Origin: Strobilurus pachycystidiatus
Taxonomy: Eukaryota > Basidiomycota > Agaricomycetes > Agaricales > Physalacriaceae
DNA length: 64,000 nucleotides
Assembly: GCA_019915135.1 (NCBI GenBank)
Contig: JAHLMK010000014.1
Span: 620,001-684,000 of the forward strand
Direction: 5' to 3'
The notes beneath the pieces were generated by a model. That model saw only the letters and a list, made by a program, of their open reading frames with translations. It had not been told where the DNA came from and made no database searches. Both the position numbers and the translations under genes were made by a program. Below are positions 33,824 to 48,761 of this stretch, piece by piece (the first letter of the stretch is position 1; the number at the start of each line of letters is the position of its first letter).

Positions 33824-34639
33824 TTACCGCCTAGAAGTTTGCCACCGATGACTAACCTTTACAGAAGACCAATCACGCTCAAGCCGCCCTAGCCTCTCTT
33901 CCAACGCGTCTTTACATGCCTGGCATGACAGTCCCCTTCCAACATATCGGAACTTCGACACCAGGAAGCTAGAAGACATTTCTGTAAACTATCAGTATCA
34001 CCCAACAGACGCGCCCGCTAAGAACCGCGTACCGGGCCGACCATTCTGAACCACATCCGCTACGGTCAGTAGCCATTTTGTAGCCAGTTCACTCTGCTGG
34101 TCTTCTCTACGACAGTCAGAATGCCTCCTCGGTGGTGCAAGGACCATCACGTTCAGCTTTGCGATCCGCTCCATGCGGAGATTGTAAAGTCTGGCAATGT
34201 ATATGGACCCTATGCGTTCACAGCTTTCGTCTGACAACGTCTTCAGGTCGAATGAGAGGAGGTGCGCGGATACCGCCACTGCAAGATCGTGTATCTCGAG
34301 AGACGCCGCCAGAACGTAGAGTTGGAGCGGTTCATGGGACGCATGACCGAGCAGGACTTGATAAGTTGCGTTTCCGGGCTTGATCCACGAGGTAGGGTCC
34401 ATCCCGTACACCTTCATCCGCTCCAGGGCCTTGATAATCGTGGCCAAAGGATGCATGAATAGCGCGCAGGATATGTTGTATATCGTGTGCAGAAGCACGT
34501 TCAAAACCGCCGCATCATCCGGAACCTGTCGCTCGTTTGACCGAGGGTAAAAGGTGGATGAAACGACGGATGAATGCACGTAGAATTTGACACCGTCGCA
34601 GGAGACAACAAGGCGATCTGTGGGTTGACCATCGAGCAT
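33824..34639 (-). CDS. BTB/POZ-domain protein
   Basis: Exon 1 34639-34033, intron 34032-33982, exon 2 33981-33824. The N-terminus DRLVVSCDGVKFYVHSSVVS is the classic start of fungal BTB domains. The usual helices follow, through TYQVLLGHASHEPLQLYVLA. The C-terminal exon has the CxxC-like motif LSCQACKDALEERL seen at the end of this Agaricomycete family. BTB proteins dimerise and often recruit substrates to Cullin-3 ligases; no second domain such as Kelch or MATH is present. The middle of the BTB domain (34560-34480) seems short. A further 3' intron starting at GTTAGT near 33850 is possible. Confidence 0.8.
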
Positions 34640-35627
34640 TGAGTCTTGTCCAAATGTGCGCGATACTTGTTCTTCCTTTTTATGAGATGAATTCAGGGAT
34701 TTTGTTCACAATCATGAGAGATGTTGAACGCACCATCGGAGTTGATATACCTGCACTATCAGGGGTGGCGTCTCTCCCAGAACGTCTGTCGCCAGCGATT
34801 TCCATTGCAGTGTGAGGCACGGTCTGCGGAGGTAAGGATGAGGCCCAAGACCAAATATACCATAAGGCATCACCTCTGGTCCTCTGGGCTTTGAATACGG
34901 GAACGCAGGAAAAGTCGTGAAGAATTGGTGTTTAGCCGTCTAGAGACGCTTTATAAGGCCAGGACTTGTGGAGGGTGGTGGCTATTCATGGAACACGCTC
35001 GATGGCACCGGGCTCTGACGACGATTCGGCATGAAGGATGAGCAGCGCGCCGTTGAAGACCGTGTTAGGCTGTCGGTGCACATGTTCTACGACATTCTAA
35101 AGCTTCAGTGGTCTTTGTCGTGCTGAGACCTGGCTGAGACTGTGAGAGGTGATGCTGGCGAGTTGTCCGAACAGCTACAGCAAATTTTTTAGGTCAGCCA
35201 TCTATCAATATTGCTGGGCTTGCGTGGTAGAGCCCAAACGCACCGGCTTCAGCACTCTCAGTTAGGCTCATCTCGCTGCCCGAAAGAGGAGCGATGTCCG
35301 TATGAAGACGAGAATTGACCGTACATGGAAGAAATCATAGATGACCACGGTCATGATGATGGTCAAGAGTCAACCTGTACTTTTCACATGACACTTCGGA
35401 AGCCGAGCTTGCCGAGCTATGCGCTTTGCTTCTAAGTTCTACTGTATGTAAGTAACAGTAAGTTCTCGCGTTCGTCGGTCGAGATTTGTCCAGTCGGTCA
35501 CAGGTCGGTCAACAGCCCGACTTGATTCAGACAATAAATATGACGACGCCGCCGACCGAAATAAAAATTAACGGACAGCTATGATAACCTTGACAGACAG
35601 AAGAAAGTGTACAAGTGCTCAATACAC
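34640..35627. other. Intergenic region
   Basis: About 990 bp between two minus-strand genes. No coding signal, repeat or RNA recognised. Confidence 0.45.
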
Positions 35628-36868
35628 TCAAGCTAGCGACGTGACAATTTCCGTAATTTTAGGATCCGCTTTAGACAGAACATTGACAAGGTTATTCTGA
35701 CAAAGCAGTCAGACGCGATTCGAAGTCCACAAACCACACTTACCCAATATTTCTCCTGCAATACCTTCCCGTTCTCGCTTATAGCAAAATCGCTCGGCTC
35801 AGTGACCTTTGACTTGGAGATAAACGCGCCTCGCATCTCATCTCCCCCACCGACAGCGCAATAAACTGGCTGCCGGCTTCCCTCCTCACTGCTGAACGCG
35901 AGTATCTTGACCATGAGGTATTCGACGATAGACATCAAGATGCTGTTGGATGTCAAATTGCGCCGAAGCCCTGAGCCGCAGAAGGCAGGGTTGCAGCAAT
36001 CAACGATAACGTCGGAGACTTTCTCTTGAAGGGCGCGGGTGAAGAGGATGTTGAGGACTGCAAGGGAGGTTATCAGCGTTAACGAGGGCTCTACTGGATC
36101 AGGTAAACTCACGTTTGCAGACGTTGTACTGCGGAGGTCCTACGAAGTTGTTGGAGGTGCAGAACTCTCTGCTAGAGAGAGTTTCGATGATATCGGGGCT
36201 TTTGAGGAGCGCGTCGAGGTCGCGGGCTCGAGCCCAGTAGTGCACATCGCTTGCTACTGTGACTAGGCGAGGCGTCACTCCAAAATCCCTCGCGGTCTTG
36301 AGCATGCGAGGAAGGAGCCGCAGAGAGAGCAACGGAGCCGCCAAGTTATTGGTCTGCAAACTAGATTGCACGCGTCCGTTAGTTGACGCATACCTTGCCA
36401 ACGAAATGAACGCGTACGTACGCAGACTCCCAGCCGTCTTCTGTTGTCGTGTATTCGTTCATGATGACACCGGCATTCATGACTAGGATGTCAAGCCTTC
36501 CGCCTTTGGCCTCAAAACGATCAGCAAAGGCGGACACGGACGTGAAGCTGGCGAGGTCGACCAGCCACATCTCCGCTTGCTCATATCCTGTCTCTTTCAC
36601 AAGCCCTGGAAGCGCCTCAGTGATGTTAGACGCGCCATAGCAGTTGAGGGTGATCACTCTCTAACGCTGCCTCACCCCTGGCCTTGTTACGACAGGCCAG
36701 GATAAGGAGTTCCGCGCCCATGAGGGCAAAATGGCGCGCCGCCTCGAAGCCAATTCCAGTATTCGCCCCGACCACGATTACGGTCTTTCCAGATAGATCC
36801 GCGTGCACCACGGCGGGCATTGGCGTGTACTGGTCGCGCAGGAATGCGAGGATGGATAGCTTGGCCAT
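35628..36868 (-). CDS. Short-chain dehydrogenase/reductase (retinol-dehydrogenase-like)
   Basis: Five exons on the minus strand: 36868-36658, 36605-36422, 36360-36113, 36057-35744, 35696-35628 (341 aa). Cofactor motif TVIVVGANTGIGFEAARHFA, with Val-Gly where most members have Thr-Gly, then LACRNKARGEAAL, which suggests NADP preference. The structural motif LDILVMNAGV is followed by the catalytic Ser in VTVASDVHYW and YxxxK in PQYNVCK. The family reduces or oxidises hydrophobic carbonyls or alcohols; the substrate is not predictable. Intron positions were checked for phase throughout. The next gene on the same strand is an Old Yellow Enzyme. Confidence 0.92.
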
Positions 36869-37627
36869 GGTGATGGGGGAAGATAGAGATGTATACTGTC
36901 CTATTTATCCTTCTTGAGATCGGCAACTCGGTTGTAAACTAATAACTATTCATCATCATCATCGGCAGCTCGGTTGTTATTTACGCAGCACAGATTACAC
37001 AGTGAACAGGTGTTCGATCAAACCGTGGCGTGCGCGTGAGACGCGTCGGCGTTGGCAGGGTCGCCCATTGATTTGATTGCACTTGGACTTATCTAGTCCT
37101 ACATAACACCACTACTTAGACACCACTCGACACCACTACGTTATGGCTCAAAATCTTATCGCTTCTGGTGCTCTCAGACCACGGCATATCGTTGTCATCC
37201 CTAGCCACAAACGTTGTAAATTTCCATAAGTCGGTTGCATATCGTAAATTTCTGCTTTCTGGATCCGCGCAATGATTCTGGTCTATGTATCCTCGTCCAT
37301 ACACGGCACGGACCAATCACTGATCGCCTGATCCTCACCGTGACACAAACACCCACAACGGCGATCAGGTTTCACCCGAGACTCGAGTATGAATAGACTC
37401 AAACTCCACCAGTCTCATACAAGCACCCACAACACCCCACACATCGGTTGGTACTGGGCTGGGAGACCCCAAATAAGAACAGTTGCTTGGAAACGCCATC
37501 CTGTTGGGCAGTTATAACGCATGTCCCGACGGCAACATTCATACAAAAGCGTTGATATTCTCTACTATCTTATCTACAACATAACACTGCCAGATATCAT
37601 GTCTATAGTACACACCCCACCACCTTC
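36869..37627. other. Intergenic region
   Basis: About 760 bp between the SDR start and the OYE stop. It contains a run of ACACCAC-like words near 37110-37140 and nothing else of note. Confidence 0.45.
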
Positions 37628-39771
<2,144 letters not shown>

Positions 39772-42700
39772 TCATAATGTGGTCCTCTCGGCACTACCTT
39801 GGGCCATAGCTAGCAAGACGTCTCGGTCGGCCGATTCCTCAACGAGAGCACGCAAATAGCCATCTGTGAAGTCCAACAAGGCCCTTGGAGTATCAAATTC
39901 GACCTACAAAGTGTAGGTCTGAGTCCACAATCTGACAGAGTGAAAGTATAAGAACATACAATACGACCAGCATCCAAAACCATGACCCGATCCGCATCCA
40001 TGATGGTCTGTAGACGATGAGCAATGGTTATCACAGTCGTTTCGGGCCCAAGCTCGTTTCGAAGGGAAGATTGGATGATATTGTCAGTCTTGTGGTCTAA
40101 AGTGAGTGTTTAAGATTCAGTAGAACATCTGAAAGCAGGCTTTTTTTTACCTATGGCAGACGTAGCTTCGTCCAAAATGAGCAGCTTGCTCCCTCTCACC
40201 AGGGCTCTCGCAAGAGCTAAGATCTGCCTCTGCCCTACACTCAAAGAGGAGCCACCGCTGGATATAGCGCTGTCCAATGTGAGTTTTACATCTCCCTCCG
40301 CATCCGAGTCGGCTTGGAGAGAGAACAATCCCGAAGATCGAAGAGCGTCATTCAGTGTAGCGTCGTCGTACTGCTCGAAAGGATCCAGATTGTGGCGAAG
40401 AGTCCCCGTAAGAAGCTCAGGCTATAATCTCTCCTTGAATGAAGGTGTGTCGTGGAGGACGAAAGTCATACCAGCTGCGGGATTATTGTGATGGAAGTTC
40501 GTAAGGCATTCAGACTGATGGACTTTGTCGGGAGACCATCGTAATAAACATTCCCTTCGGTATAGATGCAGCGCAGGAGAGACAAGGTCAAGGAACTCTA
40601 GAGACACGGTAAATTGGGTGAGCAGAACCTCCAGGTCACAAACGGAACCTACCTTCCCTGAGCCAGTGCGTCCAACTATACAACATCGACAGTCAGCACA
40701 CATTGACAGGTCACTGTCGTTCGATTCTTACCAACACCAATACGTTCACCGGATTTGATTGTGAAGTTCAAGTCATGGAGGACGTGCGGACCATCTTTTG
40801 AGTACCGGGCAAAGAGATTCTCGACACGCAACTCGCCACTTGCAGGCCAATAAGCAGGCGGAGTACGATTATCGGTTACCTTCTCCTCTTGTTCGGTTTC
40901 AATGTAACCCATGATACGTTCCAGGCTTCGTACAATGAGTCGCCGAGAATACACAGAAGGGACATAGCCATACCTGTTCGCTTGAACCTCAAAAGTGTTC
41001 AATTCTCGCACGAAGGTCAAGATCAGATCGTTGAATCCGACGGTCATGGCCAAGGAGAATCCAACGTTGTATGCCTTCACATTGTGTGCGTAGACAAGAT
41101 ACGCCGCAATACCTGTCGAAAGCAAGCTTCCCAATAGGTTGAGACGGATGTTGATCCAGCGGTGGAGGTTATTGAAGGTCCGGGACGTCCGCGTGTACTT
41201 GTCGATACGTTTCATTGACTCTTCGATGAACTGATTCTGGGCACCATAGGCTCGGATCGACGCTACAGACGTGATAAGGCAAGGTACTCAGTAAATGTTC
41301 GAGAACTTACTGAGACCTGAGACAGCGGCCCCAAAGCTACAAAGACCGTTGTCAGAGAAAGAGGGCGGGGATGAAAGAGAACCCTCGTACTGTGCAAGGA
41401 CAGGCGCTTTTGCATTCGACATTTCCCGCTTCACAGACATTATAGCCTTGATATAAACCTGTCCCAACCAGTTGCCGAGGACAGCAACTAAAATACCGGG
41501 GAAAATCAAGACGGGTGTCAGGATGACTACTGCGCCAAATTTGAAGAGCATGGAAATGGCGAGGGTGACCAAGCTTCTAAGCATGTATGGCAAGATCCCA
41601 TCGACTAAAGCAACTATCAGGCTCCGCTCATCTGCGCGATAGGTGGGGAAAGTTACCGGCAAGGATGTCCCCTGTGCATCTTGTGATGATGCGGGACGTT
41701 GGCGTGGTATCAAGCCACCTACAGCCATTCATTAACTCGCGATCCACTTCATGGACAGGAACGCACCGCAGAGTAGACCCAAGAACGGACGCCACCAAGG
41801 AGGCGTTGATGGTCCTGGAAGCCCGAATAGAAGCAAACGTCCACATTAAATTGGCACCTATGTCAAAGGAAAACGTTCCAAGCAATATGAGCGCTGGAAT
41901 ATAGTCAGTACATGCGCTCGAATCCTGCATATACTAACCATAGACTCCGAGGTACCTTTCAGATCGTCAAAAGAAGAACATGTGGACGAGCAAGATAGAG
42001 AACTTACTTCAAGGCAGGAACATCAGCTGGCTCGTGAGTATCGTATTGAGAGGCCCAGTATCCCATGTACCATGTTTGGAAGTTGAGACCGGCAGCCTGC
42101 ACCATGTAGAGAATCAGGTACGTGCTGATGAACAGGAATGCGTGATCCCCGCCCAGCGCCGAAAGATAGAGTCTCACTGCGAAGAACTCAGTCCAATCCT
42201 TGTCAGTAGGAACGTCATATGCATACATGATGGCCAACCCAGATGTCCCTCCTTGATCTCTTCTGCCACGATGAGTTTTCCGTCAGACTTTTTCGGGGAC
42301 TCTGTATCGTTTGAGACGGAGGTGTCGTCGGCATTGGCATCCTTCTCTATGGCCTGAATCTCAGCCTCGGCCTCCTTCGCAAGCGCTGTGCTCTTGGAAA
42401 TTGCAGATGACAGCGATCCCTGGCTGTTGATGCGGCCGTCCTTGAGGGAAACAACGAACTCGGCAATCGGTTCGGTCATGGCTATGTTGTGGGTCTGGAG
42501 AGCTGTCAATATGGAATGTAAATCGACGGACATCTTGAGCTGACCACTAGGATGATAGTACGATCCTTGACCAGGTCTCCCTGGAAGCATTTATCGACGA
42601 TCCATTTCGACGTATGGACACTGGAGGGCACCTCGGTCTCAGCTAGCATCGACAGAGAAGCTCAGAACCAACTCACTCCAGAGCCGCGAGGACATCATCA

Positions 42701-45700
42701 AGCAGGATGATAGCTGCCTTTGAGTAGATGGCTCGGGCCAATGTCACCCTGGCTTTCTGACCGCCACTCAGCGTCAGACCTTTCTCGCCCACTTCCGTAA
42801 GATCCCCAGCGTCGAAGAGGTCCAAGTCGCGTTCCAATCCACACTGGACGACGACTTTCTTGTACCGCTCTTCGTCGAACTCGGAGCCGAAAAGGATGTT
42901 GTCCTGAGATACATGATCAAAGGCACAAAGGATCTCGCTTGACGAAGGGACCGACCTTGATAGTTGCATTGAGGACCCAAGATTCCTGTGCAGCATAGGC
43001 AACACCACCATCGCGGGGAAGGTTCAACCATGAGTCAGGGCCAGACGGGATGAAGTGCATCTCGCCTGGAATCGATGAGACTGAGCTCGCACTTCAAAGA
43101 ATCAAAGAATCATACCGAGGAGCGCCATCAAGAGCGACGTCTTCCCAGACGCAGTGGGGCCAACGATCAAGTTGATACAGTTACGCTTGAAGACAACCTC
43201 GTCCTCGATGCAGATCTGGAACTCCCGCTTCCTCCGTGGAATCGACGCCCCGTCACTTCCCGGATCACTTGACGTCCACGAGAAAACTGCGCGCCCAAAG
43301 CCAAGTCGGTTGTCATCCCTATCGAAAATCGCGGCATCTTCTGCCTTCGAGGTGAAGGCATCCAAGAGTTCAGTCTGGGATATCATATATTATATGTCAA
43401 CGACACGAAGGTGGTCAATAGTTACCTTCCGAAGGAAAGTGTTCAATCGGTCGAGCGAAGCCTTTGCAGCGGTCAGCTCGCTCGCAAACGCGCCGAGGTT
43501 GCCATACTGGTTTTCAAGCATGGTAAAGATCGCCATGCTCGAGAAGACCTTCGAGGCGTTAAGCTCCTGCTTCATGATGATGGTCTATCGGTGGGTCAGA
43601 CAAAGGAACTGCGGACTTGCAAGAAAGCCGAACACTGGACATTCAGGCGTCAGTTCCGCGCACGAACGAAAGTTATGAAGTCTGCATACTAGGTAGCATA
43701 TGTGGCCATCATGGTGCACATGGGAATCAGGGTACTGAAACACAGGTCAGATGCGTTCCGACAAGCACACACCAGCACGAACTTGACGAGTTTGATAACA
43801 AAACTCAAGATCCGCCTCTTGACGATCCCTTTCAGTTCCGCTTCCCTCTTTTCGGCGATCCGTCCAGCCATCTTGCGCTCCCAGCCGAACAGCTTCACCA
43901 TACGGATGACGTTAAGGGCTGGACAGGTACTTTGCGTCAACTGGGATGACAATACGGGGGCGACGGATGGAATTACTTTCGGAAACAACCTGCACACGCG
44001 CGTCGGTGGCTTTGAGGGTGTCCACTCCCACGTTATGGAGGTGCGTCGTCAAAAAACCAGGTATGGGGGACATGATGATAATGACTGCCAGTCCGACGAA
44101 CGAACTGATAGCAGAGTCAGAAATGGATACCAATGCATGTACGAATACACGACATACCTCCATCCCAAGACAGTGTACAAAAACACGATACAAAGCACCA
44201 CGGTAAGAGGCGTGTAGATGATCTCTCGTATGGTGTGCAGACCCGAGACAATGTTCTGTGCATCCGACGTGATGAGATTGTTGATCCTGCCAATCAGGTT
44301 TTCGGTCTCTTCCTCGATGGGCAGAGGCGGGGCCGATTTCTCTTGAGGCTTGGAGCTTGCGGTGGTTGAAACGCCAGCTTGTAGCGTCGTTGCGTCGGAT
44401 TGCGCGTCAGACTCGGCCTCGACGTTACTTGAAGCCTCCGTGGCACCTTCATCCGCCTCTTCGGGCGAGTCTGCCACGGATTGGACATCTTCTCCGGCAG
44501 TGGTTGACGAGGTATCTGCAATCATGCGAATGCGGAGCGCGTGCTCGAAAGCGAGTTGCATGAGAATAGCCTCGCATCGCACGATAGCACGGTTCTGATT
44601 GGATCGAATAAATGAAAGGCATTGACAAGACATGAAAGTACACGTACAGCAGTGAACACATACCAATCCATCGCCAATGAAGCGAACATGGGGCCGAAGA
44701 AAAGCCATGCAACCCATACCCAAGGTCTGTATTCGGGGAGTGCGCCTCCGTTCACTCTGGACTCAAGGTAACTGCAGAGGGAGCGTCAGATACATTGCGC
44801 ACGCACGGAAGGCCCATATGACCTACCTGAGTAAGCGATTGATGCCCACCGGGGCGGCAAAATCTGCACAAACTTCAATGATCATCATGGTTATGAGAAC
44901 CATGTAATCTTTCGCAAAAACGCGTAGAAGTCCGAACCAGACATGGCGTTTGGGTGCTCCGGCAAGTACGTCGAGACGCTAAGAAAGAGTCAGCCAATGG
45001 ACCGCGTCACCGGAGATACATAGAAGAGACCTTGAAAGACTGCTTCTTGAGGAACTTCGCAGCGTCGTAGTCCGCCAACGGCGGCAGTTGATCATACGGC
45101 AGATGTGCGACCTTGTAGGCAGCGTTGACGACCGGGTTGATCCACAAGAACAGAATGAGGGATAGGATGGGCTCGGTCTGCTCAGCATTGGGGACAGCAA
45201 TCGGATGCTCTGGATCTGCAGGGATGTATTGCCGCGGAATGCATAGCGGGATGACAATCGAGGTCAGAAACAGAATCATGATTTTGACCCAGAGAATGCG
45301 TCCCTCGTCGATATCCTGTGGAAGGCGCGAGAAGGTGGCCAATGGAAATACGTCGCGATACGCGAAGAGCGCCGTCGTCGCAAGCAACACGACATTGATG
45401 TGACGGATGAGAGTACTAGCCCAGCGAGTACAGAACGTGATAGAAAGGGCGGCTAAGAGAGTGGTGTACGACTGGGTTTAGGTGAGAATTAGACAGTTGT
45501 GAGGCACGGCCGACGCACGTAGGTAAGACAAATGAGTAGCTGATGTCTGTGTTCGAGGACATTCGTTATGGACAAGGCGAAGAGGGCGGCGTTGCCTGCC
45601 AGGCGAGCGAGATTGAACGAGAAGATGGCGGCTCCTGGTTCGGACGTGTTTTTGGCGCGTTTCCGGGCGAGAAGTAGCTGGGGACCGAGAAGAACGAAGG

Positions 45701-45830
45701 AAGCAACCGCAAAATAGAATGGAATGGCCAGGACGTCCCCAAATATGCTGGTTTGGCATGAGAAATGGTGGTCAATAAGAGGAGAAGCTCACCTGCTGTG
45801 CATCGCCAGATGTTTCCCTGCCCAGTCCAT
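39772..45830 (-). CDS. Full-length ABCC-type ABC transporter (MRP/Ybt1-like)
   Basis: Multi-exon minus-strand gene. It starts at [13 protein letters not shown] (45830) and ends in [14 protein letters not shown] (stop 39774-39772). It exports conjugated or bulky organic anions with ATP, likely across the vacuolar or plasma membrane. Order: an N-terminal hydrophobic extension (TMD0-like, 45750-45200), membrane domain 1, a long acidic cytosolic insert near 44500-44300 ([11 protein letters not shown]), NBD1 (Walker [11 protein letters not shown], signature [17 protein letters not shown], Walker [12 protein letters not shown]), membrane domain 2, and NBD2 ([51 protein letters not shown]). In NBD1 the second Asp replaces the catalytic Glu, normal for ABCC proteins. 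No internal stop was seen at the conserved blocks. I did not resolve every intron. Confidence 0.9.
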
Positions 45831-46849
45831 TATAGTTTGTGGTGTCATGGAAGCCGAGGGCGCAAGAATTCCGTAGCAGCGACGCTATATAAGTAGACGA
45901 GGAACAATGACAAGCATCACCGCGGTGGGAAGATTCAAGGTTCAAGAGCATGTGCTCATCATCAGCCCTGGGAAGCCGCGACGCCGTATCATGTAGATGC
46001 ACTGCATACGCAAGACGCATCATGGCCCTTTCAATGCTTTGACGCCGATGTCTAGGAGAATCAAGCAGGTCGCGTTTTCGCGTCGAGTTATTGGCAAGTC
46101 ATGACCCCGACTGTGATAGCGTCGAATTATGGTTCCAGTATGGTTCTGACTCCAGTGACCTGCCAGTGACTGCAAGTCTGCGACGAGGGGGGCATAAACG
46201 CTGGAACAAATCAGCGGGAATTGTCGAACGAGAGTGGGCAGCGCACCGGTGAGAGTAAGTTCAGGTTGCGCTCGGTCATCGGGTACGAGTCCGAGAGAAT
46301 TTGGGCCATGGGCAGGGCCGCAGGGGAACATCGTGGTCGAGAGTCAACGTGTGACATCACCACATCCTCCCGAGTCCAGACGGCGAATGTCTGTGGCATC
46401 CAGTGAATCCCCAGTGAAAAGTCCATCGACTGTATCGCGTGGGAATGGCGAAAGAAGTAAAATAGACGAGCCGCTCTACACGCGATGCAAGGGATAGCGA
46501 GGCTGTGGCTGTGTACAAGCTCTTCAGCTTGAGAGCCATAACGCCACCACAACACGATCGACAGCATCGCACCTCGTCAACAAGCCAGTCTTTGCTTCTG
46601 TGAAGGCCAGAATCCCTGGTCTCTATACTCTCGATTCAGTATCAGTAATTCCCTGCTACTCGGCGTGGTCCAAATCACCTTACTGATTACCTGTCTCTAT
46701 AGACGTAGTAGTGCTCCCTATCTCAATCAGTGTACCGATACTGTTACAGTGAGCCGACATTGGTGCTCAAAAGTGTCACGTATGTTCACCTTAGTTTACT
46801 CTGATGAAATGCCAGCTGCTGATGCCCAGTCACCACCAATTGCAACAGG
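45831..46849. promoter_or_regulatory. Divergent intergenic region (ABC transporter / F-box gene)
   Basis: About 1 kb separating divergent genes; it must contain both promoters. No coding signal or repeat recognised. Confidence 0.45.
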
Positions 46850-48514
46850 ATGCCAGATCCAGCCTCAGCCGTCCCATCGCCTGCTCAGTTCATCGATCCT
46901 CGTGAATTTGAGGAATTGATCGCATCGAATGACTTTCCCGACGAGGCGTCCATCGCCGGTCTGAAAGGATACAGGGATTTTTTGCAGGGCCAGATCTCTG
47001 AGACGGAAGCGGAGTTTGAGAGTGCGAGTGCGCTCTGCGCTATCGAGCGAGTCGCAAGTCTCCGAGCCGCTCTACGAGACACGCAGGCGGTCTTGCACCC
47101 TATTCGCGGAGTACCAGCGGACGTCCTGCAAAGCATCGCTTTCCACCTCGTCCCTTCCCCAGAGGATGTCATGACGGCTTCCTTCAGTTCGAGTACTCGC
47201 ACGCCGCTGCTTGATCCTCCAAACTCCCTCGACACACGGAACGCTCTCTGGGCCATGTCTCAAGTGTGCCAGTATTGGAGGCAAGCGACGGTGTACCGGC
47301 CGTCACTGTGGTCGACAATATCTGTCCCTTTGGATTTTGTCGAGACACCGCAAGTTCAGACATCGCTCGACGGCCAGGTTTTTCTTCTCCAGTTGCAATT
47401 CGAGAGGGCAAAGACATGCCCCCTTACCATACAGTGCTGGAACGTTAATCTGGAGAGAGATTCACCCCTTTATCACCCCATCCTACCTGTGTTGTCGTCA
47501 CGAATGAGCAGCGCACAGAATCTGCGTATGCGACTGCCTCGCCATGCCACGATCAAGTTTCTAGATGGTCTCGACCTGGAAAATCTGCGGTGGCTGATAT
47601 GCCACTGTAAATCCCGTTCGGTTCCTCTCGAGGAATCGGCGCCAGTGTTACCCTTTGACTTAACGGCACACCTCCACGGTCACCTGCGCTATGTTGATCT
47701 TGGGGGGGACGGAAACATAACCACTAACCCGCAGAGCAACACCAGCCTACTCCTACCAGAAACAGTAGTCCGCTATCGAGGCTTGATTATCACAGAACGG
47801 GCTGGCCTCAAGACACTGTCAGGGCTCAACCAGTTGCAGGAGCTAGTTCTCTGCACCAGTTACTGGCCTGCCGTTGATATACTGCCAGCAGACGAAGCTA
47901 TTCCCATCCATCTTCCTGCACTACGAAAACTTTACGTTGACGTGTCTTTTACTGGAAGTCTACTCGATATTGTTCACGCGTTCAACGCCCCCCTCCTTCG
48001 GGATCTCATTGTCACTCTGCTGTGGCCGCCTGCTCGGCCTTGGATATGGCCAGTCGGCGGCTCATTTGGTATCCAATCACCTTGTCCCATCTTGGAGAAG
48101 GTCAAAAACCTTCATATTCGCTTCAATGAGCCACTGGAAGGGCCAGTCGCAGACCATCTCCGACTGCTTCGTTGGGTCCCGAGCGTTCAAAAGTTGACCA
48201 TCAGCACAGGCTCAATCGCAAGTGACCTAAATGCCTTCCTCGGCGGCGGGTCTGAAGATCTCCCTCGTCTCCGATCTCTGCAGCTTATCGGAGATTTCGA
48301 TGTGACAACGTCGAACATGAGCAACAGCATCATCGATACCATTGCTAGTCGGCAGGCCGCGATGGGTGGTTCTGTATTGCGCTCCGTCGTTCTGTCGGTA
48401 ACCCTTGCAGCGGATGAGACGCATCGTGCTGTATTGAATCAATTGATCGCTGACGGCTTGGAGATCGCATACGATGGGCGAGACGACGTGGAATACATTG
48501 ACTTCTTCCGTTGA
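46850..48514 (+). CDS. F-box protein with N-terminal coiled coil (paralogue C)
   Basis: Single exon, 554 aa, starting MPDPASAVPSPAQFIDPREF. It is the third member of the 189/2733 family: a short coiled coil, F-box-like HPIRGVPADVLQSIAFHLV then MSQVCQYWRQATVYRPSLW, a leucine-rich body and the C-terminal block IAYDGRDDVEYIDFFR. It is more diverged from the tandem pair than those two are from each other. No disruption is visible. Presumed SCF substrate adaptor. Confidence 0.87.
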   Translation: MPDPASAVPSPAQFIDPREFEELIASNDFPDEASIAGLKGYRDFLQGQISETEAEFESASALCAIERVASLRAALRDTQAVLHPIRGVPADVLQSIAFHLVPSPEDVMTASFSSSTRTPLLDPPNSLDTRNALWAMSQVCQYWRQATVYRPSLWSTISVPLDFVETPQVQTSLDGQVFLLQLQFERAKTCPLTIQCWNVNLERDSPLYHPILPVLSSRMSSAQNLRMRLPRHATIKFLDGLDLENLRWLICHCKSRSVPLEESAPVLPFDLTAHLHGHLRYVDLGGDGNITTNPQSNTSLLLPETVVRYRGLIITERAGLKTLSGLNQLQELVLCTSYWPAVDILPADEAIPIHLPALRKLYVDVSFTGSLLDIVHAFNAPLLRDLIVTLLWPPARPWIWPVGGSFGIQSPCPILEKVKNLHIRFNEPLEGPVADHLRLLRWVPSVQKLTISTGSIASDLNAFLGGGSEDLPRLRSLQLIGDFDVTTSNMSNSIIDTIASRQAAMGGSVLRSVVLSVTLAADETHRAVLNQLIADGLEIAYDGRDDVEYIDFFR

Positions 48515-48761
48515 CATTCTTTTCTCCTCATATTTGTATTGATCTTCGACCCACGTACTAGTAACAACTACATAGTACTTGATACTTCAACCTCAGAATC
48601 ATTACTACTCGCGATCGGCGTGATCGGACCGTGATTAGATGTTTGAATTTTCGATTTGGTGCCTTTCTGCCTAGCTCTCTGAGTCTCTCCCTCCTAAAAC
48701 GCTCGGTCATTATCAACCCACTTCCTGAGCTCGTCTGCCACCTAGAAACGGCCTCGTCGAC